The translations under genes were made by a program, and so were the position numbers. A model generated the notes under the pieces. The model was not told where the DNA came from. It ran no database searches and saw only the letters and a list, made by a program, of their open reading frames with translations. 64,000 bases of DNA from Gastrodia elata (taxonomy: Eukaryota > Streptophyta > Magnoliopsida > Asparagales > Orchidaceae): assembly GCA_016760335.1 (NCBI GenBank), contig CM028678.1, forward strand, positions 5,402,501-5,466,500, read 5' to 3'. Shown here in pieces: positions 28,801-41,272 of this stretch (positions are counted from its first letter, which is position 1; each line of letters starts with the position of its first letter).

Positions 28801-31800
28801 TTAGCCAAGGACTAGGTCGATCACCCGCATTGTCATGAGAACCTTACTTTGCACCAAAAATTCACTGGCCTCAATACATCGAGTATCAAATTTGCAGCAA
28901 GCTAGACCATTCAGCAAAGGACTGATGATACAACATCAATCAACAACTGCCAGAGGTTGGACACTCCTGTAACGACCCAATATCATTACTTTTCAAATTA
29001 GGTCAAAACCAGCTTCAAACATCAGGATTCCGGGGAACTTCAAATTATGGCAAACAAAATTTCCATTAGATAGAAATAATTTTTAGATCAAAGTGCCCTA
29101 ATTTGGGAGAATTCGGATAACGAAAACTCCCGCTTTATTTTTTTGAATTAATTAAATCCAATAAATCAAGAATATTGAAATACGTGTCAGAACTCATCGT
29201 TTTCAATGTCGTTATGTTAAGCATATTATTTATAAGCTACTTGAAAAGTTTCGTCAAATTCTGAGTGCCAGTTTGATCGTAGTTAATTTTTGAAGTTTTA
29301 AACTTCAAAAATTAATATAAAATAAAATATTTGTCCGAATCGAAATTTTTTTGGCGCGAGGGTGTTTGTAATATCATAACACGCATCGGTGTCAAGTTTC
29401 ATTGTATTTGGACCTCAAACGGCGGAAAAATGCAAATTATTTAAGTTTAAGTAAATTTCTTCCTTTTTCCTTCCTTCCCCCACTCTACCCAATCGCAAAT
29501 CGCAATGTTGCGATACTTTTCTTCCCATGCGGAAGAATCTTCCTCCCATACGCCATTAAGACCTTATCCACACCCAATTAGAGCCATTAAGGCACCATTA
29601 ATCCCTCCTTATCCACAGCTCACAATCCCTCTCTACTTAAGCATCCCCCCCATTCCCTCCTTCTCCCCATTCCAGCCCTCTCGAAATAGCAGCCCACTCC
29701 CCCAGCTTTCAGCCCAGCCTCCAGCAGCCCTCTTCTCCCCTCTCCACACAGCAGCAGCCCTCTCCTCCCCTCCCCACACAGCGGCAGCCCTCTCCTCCCC
29801 TCCCCACACAACAGCCCTCTGCTCCCCTCCCCACACAGCAGCAGCCCTCTTCTCCCCTCCCCACACAGCAGCAGCCTTCTCCTCCCTCTCCCACAACTAT
29901 TAGCAGCCCAGCCTCTCCTTCCTGCCTTCCAGCAAGCAGCCGGCCAGCAGCAGCCCCTCCTGCTGCAGCCCTCCCTCGTCCGGCCAGCCAACCAATCATC
30001 CGACCAGCTAGCCCCCGCTGCCCCGATAACCTCCTGCCAGCTCCCTTTAGCCACATCTGGCCTCCCTTCGGCTTTAGGCAACCCCAGCTTTAGGTAACAT
30101 GAGAAGGAAAATAGGAAGAAAATGATATGAGATTTTTAATATTTTATTTCTTTTATTTCATTTCTTATTATTAAATATACTATTATATTATGTCATTGCA
30201 TTATTATTGATGTCATTAATTAATAATGAACAACAGTATAAATGCTAGAAAATGACTATTACTTCCATGCTGTCTATTTCAATTCAAGTATTTTTATTCT
30301 ATCATTTCCATTTTCTTATTATTACTATTATTATTATTATTATATTCTGCAATTTATGCAGTCGTTTCCATTCTGTCTTTCATGCATTATTATTATCATT
30401 ATCATTATTATATTAAAATGATAATAATAATGCTATTATAAATATTATTGCCACATCAGTAACTTAAAAATACGAGCTTCTATATAGTTGAGAAAACAAA
30501 AGAGAAACAGAATAAAAACGAAGATAATAATATTGGCTAAAAGGCTAATTTAAAATATCAAAAAAAACCTAAATACAGATTGAGCGAACTGTCACTCATC
30601 CGAACTGTCGAACTGTCGAACTGTCGAACTATCGAACTGTCAAACTGTTGAACTTTTGAACTTATAGAACAAGGTACCAGATGTCTTTTATTACTTCTGT
30701 TTAAATATGTTTTTTCTGCTCAGCATCGCACAAATTTGATAAAAGTGCTTTTTAAAGTCATATAAAATGATATATGAATAAGTTTGGATAAGTGAGAAGT
30801 AAGGGTTCCATATTACTTTATACTTTTTGTCTGATCAGACAACCGCTAGGACGGGGCTGTCCGACATCGGGAGTCAAAAGGAGCCTATACTGATAAGTCT
30901 TTGAGGGGGCGGGTATAGAAGAAAGCTGAGATATGTAACACAAAAATGAACTCCCATTTTCCTCAATTTTGTACTTACCCAACAAAATTATATTTGTCTC
31001 AGATATCAAGCACAAAAAATTCTGTATTTATTTTTGTGACTGCAATTATTTTTATGCTAAATTTCAAATGCAATTGAAACATGTTTGCAGGGATAAGTTG
31101 GTACAACTTTTATTTCCTGTCAAATATTGATTATTTTGCTTATTATTTAAACATTTGTAAATATGACATCTATATGTATTTAGTTTCACAACTAACTGGT
31201 ATTCGAATGCCCGCACTTTTGAAACGTGCCCAAATCAGGAGTTCGTCCTTGAAAAAAGGTGCTAAGAACCAAGCATTGCGGATACTGCTTCCTGCTGATC
31301 TTTCGTTTTCTTTTTGACTCTATCTTCTTTTAAAAAATTTGAAATTCTTCTTTTATTTTAATCTATGTATCTAAGATTTATAAATTAATGAATAAATGAG
31401 TTATGTTTGATAATTATATATTTGTCTCTTAAATCACTCAATATGATCTTGCGGCTAGAGGACTTATTGCTATTGTTTTATCACACCCACAGCAACCAGT
31501 GCTGGATTAGCTCCCGTTGACCCGGTACCGGGTCCTCACAACTCCAATGAGCCCAATTCACTCAACGAGTCCAACTCACCCAGCCCACCCAGTCCTCAAT
31601 CTTCAAACTGGTTCTCTAACTCCTCTCAACAAATTTATCCACAATCTAGCTCTACAAAAACTTCACCACTCCAACCCTCTACCCCTCCACCAAACTTCAA
31701 AGTAAAACCTCCACACATCCAATGCTCACCCATCTAAAAACAAGTATCATAAAAACCAAGTCTCTCTATAATCTCACTCATTCCACACTCTCTCCCACTG

Positions 31801-34800
31801 AGCCATCCTCCTACACAACTTCTGCCAAACAAGTGTTGAAACAACTAGGAGATCTTCTACTCCGAAGAAATCCTTAGGATCGAGGTTTGACAGTTGAGAA
31901 TCATCGAAGCAAACATGGAAAGTATACCAACACAAAAAAATTGAAAATAACAGCACAAACATTCACAAACGCATAAGCATACGAACAAAAATATTTACAT
32001 GGAAAACTCTAGAATTCGAAAAAAACTATGAAACCACACCACCCAAGAAAATTCACTATAGAAAATGATTACAGAGTTACAAAGAACTTATCAATCTCCT
32101 TGAGGAAGAAATTCAATGCACTAAGTTTTTTCTCAATTTTCTCTCCCAGATTTTTCCTTGTTCTTACTCTAGGGTTTCAAGCCTCTAAGAGCCCTCATAA
32201 AAATATGGTACACAACACACTCTCATTAAACCCTAATCCAACATGTTAGGATTTATATGAGATCCCAAAATAGCCCTCAAAGTGCCATAATCAATTTTGG
32301 AAACGTCACACCAGAGCTGAAGTTTTCGCGGACAGCCTTGCTGCTTCTCGGGCATCTAGGCATGCTTGGGAACCAGAGCTTCTGTCTGATGGTTGCCTGG
32401 GTGCGCCTGAGGTGTCAGACATTCTGTCTGTTGGGCGGCTGGGCGCACCTGAGCGCCAGAATTTTTGTATGTTGGCTTCTATAAACCCGCCTCAAAATCC
32501 ACTGAAACACCGTTTTCTCTCCTCTTAATAATCCAATTGGTCTCCACACGATAACAACAAGAACATTGGAAGCTCTCAATGGAAGAAATACCCTGCTCTT
32601 ACACCAATCACCACCTCATCCTCCACCACTTCCATAGATGAAACTTTCAGCTAGCCTAAACTCTACTAGAAATTAGTCAGCTCCTTGCAATACCTAACAA
32701 TTACTTGCGCGGATATAAGCCTTGATGTCAACAAAATTTGCCAGCATATGCATAATCCCACAACAATACACTTCAATCATCTCAGTGCATTCTCCAGTAT
32801 GTCAACGAATCTCTCCACCATGGAATTCAAATTGAACCAGGAAATCCCCTTCAAGCATACGCTGACTCCGATTGGGCTGGGGACAAGGAGGATCGAAAAT
32901 CAACAACAGGCTACTGCAGATTCCTAAGTTCAAATCCAATCTCATGGAGTGAAAAAAAACAAGCCTCAGTCTCACGATCATTCACGGAAGCTGAGTATCG
33001 AGTCCTCACCATAGTCGCCACAGATATTATCTAGGTTCACCATCTTTCGCAGGAATTCGGGATCACTCCGGCCACTCCCACATAGATCTATTGAGACAAC
33101 AAATAAGCCATTACATTGTCTCACAATCCGGTCTTCCACGCTCACAAATAGTTTGAACTTAACTAGTTAAATTGAGATAGTAGAAAAACTATTTTGGCAA
33201 ATTTCCCAAACAATCAAAATCTTTGCTTTTTTACATTGTGACGTCAATAACGAAAGCTTTCCATTGTTACACCTTATTCTTGAGCATACAGTAAAATCAA
33301 CATTCGAGTTGTTGATCTAGTTAATCTTATTTAACTTCTGTACTAAAGTATATACATTGGATCCATCTTAAAACATTTTATGCCATATTTACATATTTGA
33401 TCATATTATGCTTATAATATATATGCAATATTATGGTACTCTGATCAAATTGTGCATACTGTATACACCTGCACAATTGCTAAGTATATTTGGCATCCTG
33501 GTATTCTTACAATACTCCGTGCCTTAAAAAATTTGCAATAAAAAAAAATTGTATGCCTAGTTCCATCCTTTCACCATGCCTATGAAAGGGCAGCTGTTAT
33601 TGCATACAGAATTGCAAGCATGTAATTTACTACGTATTGACACGATCAAACAGAAATGTTATATATTTTCAAGAATGTGTTTACCTCCCTAGGTCTCTTC
33701 AAAGAGATGCAAGAGGTAATATCAAAAATTACATCGATCCATTTCTCTCTATCATCATTTTCTCCATGCCTAGCCAAGATCTGCATAAGGAAAAAGTTTA
33801 GCTTGACCGATCATTCTGGCAGGGCAAAAGGCTTAAAATATCCCATATCCTCAGATGTTCTCTATAAAAATATGTACTATAGAAAAACAAACTTGAATTT
33901 ACTACCTTGCCCATTTCAAGATCACCCACACAATCACAAAATGAGTGGAACGCTGTTAACAAAACGCTGCAAAATAAAGCAACAAGAAGAAAACTGCTAA
34001 AAGCACGTTAACCAAAAATAAGAAAGCAGCTCTAAAATTATTTTGAAATACCGCAGATATTCTTGATGACCGAAGCCAGCTACTAGACCATGACAACTTC
34101 CCAGTTGAAGTACAAGTGCACAAAGTACAGAGGAATAATTTTGTTCCACTGCTTTCTTTCCAGTCTTGCCACCCCCCCTATAATCATTCACATTAAAAAA
34201 AAAAAAAAAATCTATATTCTATAATAATCAAAATGGTACAAACCTGAAGAAAGCAGTAAGGGCTAACACAGCTGCTTGCAGCAAGACCCCATCAGAGACC
34301 AAATCAAGTGAATGGTTAATACTTTCACCCTTATCATTGTCAAGCTTTGGAACACTAGAACAATCGAGGGAAGATACGATGTACTCCAGAAATACACTTG
34401 AAAGTATGGCATGCTGCGAAAATGCCTATATCAGGAAAATAAAATGGCAATTAAGAAATGTTAGTACCAAATAAAAAATAATTCCAAATAAGACTAAAGT
34501 TAATGAAATTCACAGAACAAGGTAACATGCATGCCATGATGGCATCATTGAGTATTAAGAATAACATCATTCAAATTTAAAACAGTTGTCTGAAAGAGCT
34601 TAATATAGCCGCGACATTCACCATCTTCAAAGCTACAAAGCTCAAATTTATTTGTAGATTATGGGCACTTAATTTCACCAGATAACCACAACAAATGCAT
34701 AGTTCAGATTTAATGCAAACTCTCAATGTTGATAGCACATTACATGACTGCAGTGGACAAATATAATCAATTTTTTGACAGATTAAGAGATGAAATGAGG

Positions 34801-36460
34801 CAGGCCCTTAGGGATAAGAGAAATCGTAGTATGGGTGAAAAGCTTGGAGATAGGAACACCACAAAAGGATACTCTAACAACATTACAACAATCATGATTG
34901 ATAATATTTCAAAAATTAATGTAAAATTCATTGAGAAAACCATCCGGGCCAAGGGCAAATTTTTTTTTGAGGATTTTACCACGTGCCAAATTTCATCACC
35001 ATTAGGAGAATCAATCATTTGGTTATCAATCAACAAGGGAGGCAGAGTTTGATGAGGGTGAAGACTATTGATATTTTCCTTATAAAGATCAGTAAAATAC
35101 TTAATAGCAGAATCAACAATATTGTTGCTGTTCTTTAAGCTAATCCCATCTAGAGTAACGATTTCCTCAATGTTGTTAAGGAACCTTCTTTTATTCACCC
35201 AACCTTGAATAAATTTTGTAATTTCTCCCCTTCATATTTCCATTTAATATTGCATTTCTGCTTCCAGAATATTTCAATATCATTATGCTTTTAAGTGAGC
35301 AATGCTCTAAATTTAGAAAATACAATTTTATTAGCATAAGAAGGATTAGCTTTATAAATATTTTCAAGAGTGGGCACAATATTCTCTTGATGGGTAAGAT
35401 TGTTAAAGATATTTCCAATACTATTTTTATTCCAGAGACATAAATCCTTCATTAGTCTTTTGAGCTTGATAGCAAATCTAAGCATTCTACAAGACTTACA
35501 AGGATTATCCCAAAAGCTAGCAATATTTTGCCACAATTCTTTTTATTAAGCTAAAAAAGTTGAAATCTAAGAGATTTTAGGCAATTCCTATTTTCTTTCC
35601 AATATTTAAAAATGATGGCCTTGTGATCAGAACTTGATGAATTTATGGAATTTTTTACATGGGAAAAGTATTAAGCCAAACATTATTAATAAGAAACCTA
35701 TAAAACCTAGCAACTTTCTTACCATTGGACTGAGTAAAAGGAGCACTAGAGTATTTACATCAAGTCCACAATTAATAATAGCATAATTAAATTCTAGAGT
35801 GGATAAGGAGTGATTTTGAGCATAGCCTTTGTACTCATTGTGTTGAGTGAGTGCATTAAAATCCCCTCCCATGATCCATGGGAGGTTAAAATTACTACAG
35901 TCCTTCATAAAGGTTCACAATTTCATTCTTTCAATTTTAATATTCCCACCATGCACATAAGTAGCATTAAATTGTAAATTGTCAATATTAAATCTAATGT
36001 TGATAGCATGGTCACATTGGTTACATAACTCCGCCTCTCAACTAAATTACATTGGTTACTTAACTCTGTCTCCCAACTATATTTGCAGAAGACCCAAATT
36101 TTACTTTTATCATTGCATAAAACATTATCAAAACCATAATATTTGCAAAATTTAGAACTTAGATTCATTCTAATTTTGAGTACTAAGATTGCAGCAATAT
36201 CAATTTTGTTTTCAAAAGAAATGAGTTTAAATCCATTCTTAGAAGAGATACTCCCAATACCTCAAATATTCCAGCAAAGTATTGATTGAGTCTTTAGTTT
36301 ACTTGCAGTTCGAGTAAGTCTTTTGGAACCAACATTTTTTTCTTTATTAGAAAAAAAATTTGCATCTACAACATTAGGAGAGTTACCATCATCTTCAGGA
36401 GGCACAACTTCAATTTTATTAGATAAAATATTTTAACCTGAGCCTTTACCTAATGTGTAT

Positions 36461-36517
<57 letters not shown>

Positions 36518-39500
36518 AAGGTTAGCAATGTTGAGAGCCGAAACCCTTGCGAAATCGACGTCAATAATCATGCGGATTCAAGAGCTTTAGGGCCATGTAT
36601 TTCTACGATTTCCTGACCTTGCGACCTAGGCCAGACTCCCTTGGCGACATCCTCGATGCCCACGTTAGTGATTTCGGTCGTCTCCTACGAGGAGGGTCTT
36701 GATTCTTGCTAGAGGTTTGTGTTACCATATCTCCACTCTAGACGCGAGGTGAGAACCTCGGCTCCCAGATCTTTCCAAGAGGTCCTGACTAACGCCTCCT
36801 CATTGGAAGTGTTGATTAAGATCAAACCTCCCCTTCGAGGTAAACCTGCCCTAATTCTCTCTGAAGTTGGAATCACTTGCCAAGCCATTCAAATTTGTCC
36901 TTGTTGAGAAATTTTTGAATGATAAACCTTTGATGTTTGACTTCATAAGCAGTAGTGCCAAAACTAAACCACTGAAAAAAACAATGGAGGAAGAATACCG
37001 AGAATTGCTCGAAGAAAAAACCTGGACACTTCAACGTCCTTAACCAAATCAAAACATTCTCGGTTGCAAATGGACGTACCGAACCAAACTCAACAAAGAC
37101 GACACCGTAGCCCGCATAGTCCAACTTGACGTCATAGACTACTTCGAAGCATTCAGTTCGATCACAAAAATGCCCACCATCCGAGCTCTATTCACAATAG
37201 CTACCCACCACAAATGGCCACTAGTCCAACTTGACGTCTCCAACGCCTTTCTCCACGAGAAACTCAATGAAATAGTACACACATGAAACAACCCGAAGGC
37301 ATTGAGGATTCTAACTATCCAAACCACATGCGCAAGTTTAAAAAGGCTATATATGGCCTCAAACAATCACCTAGCCAATGGTACTCTACCCTCACTGGTT
37401 TCCTACACTTCATAGGTTTCAAAACCAGCACTACCCCTCTCTCCTCATTCTGGACACCACACCAAACCGTATTTACCTACTTATCTACGTGGATGACATC
37501 CTTATTGCAGGACTGCAACAAACATCACTCAGCACTCTCATCCAACAGCTCACCAACTGATTCCGTATGAAACATCTTGGCACCCCACAAACCTTCCTCA
37601 AAATCACCTTACAACACACACCAAATCGACTCATCCTCAGCCAAGTAACCTACGCATCCACAATCCTAAAAACTGCAGGCATAAAAAATTGCAACCCCTC
37701 ATCTACACTGATAGCCACCAAAAAATCAAAAGCCCCCACTTCTCCACCATTCAACCAGCCCAACATATACAAACAGCTTGCTAGAGCCCTACAATACCTA
37801 ACCATTACTCGCCCCGATATAAACCTCGCCGTAAATAAAATATGCCAACATATGCACAATCCTTCATAAGAACATTTCAATCAGCTAAAGCGTATTCTAC
37901 AGTACGCCAAAGACTCCATCCACATTGGCCTTCCCATCACATCAAATTCCGCAACTACATGTCTATGCAGATTCAAATTGGGCCGAGGACATCCACAACC
38001 GCAAGCCTACAACCGATTATTGCATTCTCCTGGGAAACACTTCAATATCCTGGAGTGCCAAGAAACAAAGCTTCGTCTCCCGCTCCTCCACAGAGGCAGA
38101 ATACCGAGCTCTAGCAACCGCAACAACAGACATTATTTGAACATGTCGACTGCTACATGAGTTTAGCAATTCCCCAACCGGACCAACCAAGCTATACTGT
38201 GATAATCTCTCCGCCATAGCTCTAGCAAAGAATCCTGTCTTCCAAGCAAGAACAAAGCATGTCGAGGTCAATTGTCACTTTACTCGAGACAGTATATCAA
38301 AACAAGAAATTGAACTTTACACATATCTACAGAAGATCTCGTGGACAAATTTACAAAACCACTACCAACAACAAAATTTCCAAGGCATTGGTCCAAACTC
38401 ACAACCTCCACTACCAGTTACTGTTTGCGGGGAAATAATAACACATATAAGTAATATAAGCCATATATTTACATATCTACCATTGCTAGTCTACTTATGC
38501 CTATATATGCATGTATTATCTTACCATGTTATTTTTCTTTTCTCTCCTTCTTCCTACGTTTTCCTCGTTTCCTTCGGCTTATACACATTATATGCACTTA
38601 TATGCCCTTAAAGACGACTGCTTTGATTGCAACTACATTTCATGTAATGATTTAGTCTAATTAGTTTATTATTCATTTCTAGCTACTATTCATTCTACTT
38701 TTAACCTCTACTGTTTTGATTCAATCTGAATTCAACTATTAGAGCATGTACTCTTTTCTATTCATTAATGACTATTAAATAAATATTATAATCATCCTCT
38801 TTAAAAATATTTTATTTATATTTTCTAGGCCAATATTAGATGGCTAATAAATTGGATCTGATCTACACCAGTCGTTGCGTTGAGTAGACATGTGCTAGTT
38901 TATTTTCTGCTCAAAATTTCTTTTATGCTGTATTTGTACTTTTAATAGTTATGAAATGAAAGATTTTATTAAAATTATTAAATTCAATACTTTTGAATAG
39001 TTAGCTCTTCTTGTTGTTTGGGTAGCACATTTATAATAACTGATTTTTTTAATTTTAAAGTCATGTTTTCGTCATCATACTTCAGTTTCCCAACACTTAT
39101 TGGATCAAGTTATAACACCCGCCTTGCTATTCCGAGTAGTGAGTCAAGTTGTGACATTAAAATATCCAACAAAATCCGGTAGTTAATGAGAAGTTCAAAC
39201 AACCTAATTTACAAATGTTTAGTTTGTAATATTTCAACAAAATTAAAAAATTGATTTCATTATCTTACAATCATGGTAAGACCTACAAGTTTAATACACC
39301 CAATAAATTCTAAAACACTCATCGAGCTGAAGTTAAATAAGTATGATTCACGTTTGGCAACAACAATCAATTAATAATAGCTTTGGCTCCAGTGCTAGTT
39401 GAGGACTAACAAAAGTAATCATCAAATAATTGAGTATTGTAATAATATCACAGAAGTGGAATTACAACAATGTCATGAAAAAAACAATAAAAATAAGTGT

Positions 39501-41219
39501 AAAATTAGTATATATGAAAATGTTAATGGAAAAATATTTCAAATATAATTAGATGTTTAGGGGTGAATAATTAAGTGAAATGATGATCTGTTGGGTGGTG
39601 AGCTTTCAAATTTACTTCAAAGTTATGAATGGAAAGGGTGAAAACACCTCTCTTTATAATACCCATTATATTAATGAAACATGTTCAAAGTACTCACATT
39701 GAATGCATCATGCATTGGCCAACCACCTCGCAGTCTCGATACATCTTTTTTACTGATATCCCGAGCAGAAGTAACCAAAACCTCATTAAAGACGACTTGC
39801 GAAAAAGTGCACTCCGCCAAACATGAAGTCTTTCAAAGTAAAAAATAACAATTAAGCCAGCCTGCATTTAATTTAATTCCAGAGATGATTTATCAAGATA
39901 AAATGGATACCGCTTGAAGAATTTCTTGACGTGAATGCTTATCAGATACAAATGAAGCAGCCAAAACTAACGATTGAGTTGTCCTGCACAGATGAATTTG
40001 TTTTTCATTCCCTGAAAATAAATAAAAATGAAAAGCATTGATGCTAGAATAAGATTTCCAACCTCGCAACATCAGCTTCATTCAATTCACAACCTCTTGT
40101 AGTGATGAATTCAATGATGGCTTGAATAGCACCATCAGATGATTGTTTAATCTTATCACATATAGCAGAGGTACACATTTGCAAGGAAATAACAAGCTGT
40201 TCAAGAGAGTATTCATCACGGCAGAATTCAAGAAAACAAGAAAACTGTTTAGACAAAAAAAAAAGGCTAAAATGACACCATACCTCATCTTTTGTTAGCA
40301 AAATACAGATAGATGTTATAATCCTGTTGAAAACTTCGGATTGGTCAATGGATTCATCCTGTAAAATGATAGCAAAAAAACGTTGATTTCCCTAAACAAC
40401 ATGTATGCATACATATAAATATGCATACACATCCATGCAAATATACAGTACATTACCAATGTTATTGATTTGATTGGATTTTATGGATTTAGTAACTAGT
40501 TTTTCATATCTTTGGACCTGTTTCAGTCCTTGGAGCCTCATGTTGTCATGACTCCTACCATGTACTTTCAAATACCAATAAAAGTTAATTAATAATATAT
40601 ATATATATAGTACCATAGCAATGATGAAGCTAGGGCATAATTTATTTATCATATTATCACTTATAAAGAAAAAAATTATATTGTATATAAACATATGCAT
40701 ATATCTATATCTATATCTATCTATATCTATAATAAACTTTGATAACTTGCCTAGATAACTTTTTTGTTATAAATGAATTACTCACTCTGATGCAACTAAG
40801 CTGAAGACACCATGTGGGCCGCCTAAAAATTAATGATTAGCCTAGCTTGTTGGAATATTGGAGGTATTGGTGATACCTCATCTAAGAACATATTCAAATA
40901 TTAATTGTTCAACATAAAATTGATATTGCATCTATCGTTAGAATCCATGTTCCATTGTAAAAATAACAATAGAATTTGCAAAATTGCAAAAATTAAAGAT
41001 AGTAATTCGACCTCTAGCAATAAAATTTGGGTTTTTTGGAAAGAGGATTGGATTGCGGACATTTTGGACTAATGTAACTAGGGTGTCCATATGACAGTTT
41101 ATAATCCTTTATCCATGTTGTGGTTTTCTATATCATGGGAAAAATAATTGTAACCTCCCATGAATTGTAGGAGGTGATTTTAATGCTATCCTAATTCATG
41201 AAAGTACGGCTGTAGCCTA

Positions 41220-41272
<53 letters not shown>

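Larger units (their letters stand above)
24901..33160 (+). mobile_element. Copia-2, decayed Copia retrotransposon hosting two solo LTRs
   Basis: 5' LTR, primer site and gag at the left, then pieces of gag, linker and RT-RNase H separated by solo LTR A (25937-28484), solo LTR B (28968-31540) and a probable minus-strand Copia LTR piece (31943-32560). Protease, integrase and most of the reverse transcriptase are gone. No 3' LTR was found; homology stops after the RNase H near 33160. Antisense to SGR6. Confidence 0.8.

Noticed and set aside
29505..30081. Long frames on both strands: Ser/Pro/His-rich on plus, Gly/Arg/Cys-rich on minus
   Set aside because: They come from the C-rich tandem units in the leader of solo LTR B. 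No start context or family likeness, and other LTR copies do not preserve them.
32257..32484. Plus-strand peptide with repeated LLGGW/LMVAW segments
   Set aside because: The repeats reflect a duplicated GGCTGGGCGCACCTGAG-like DNA string inside the probable minus-strand LTR piece.
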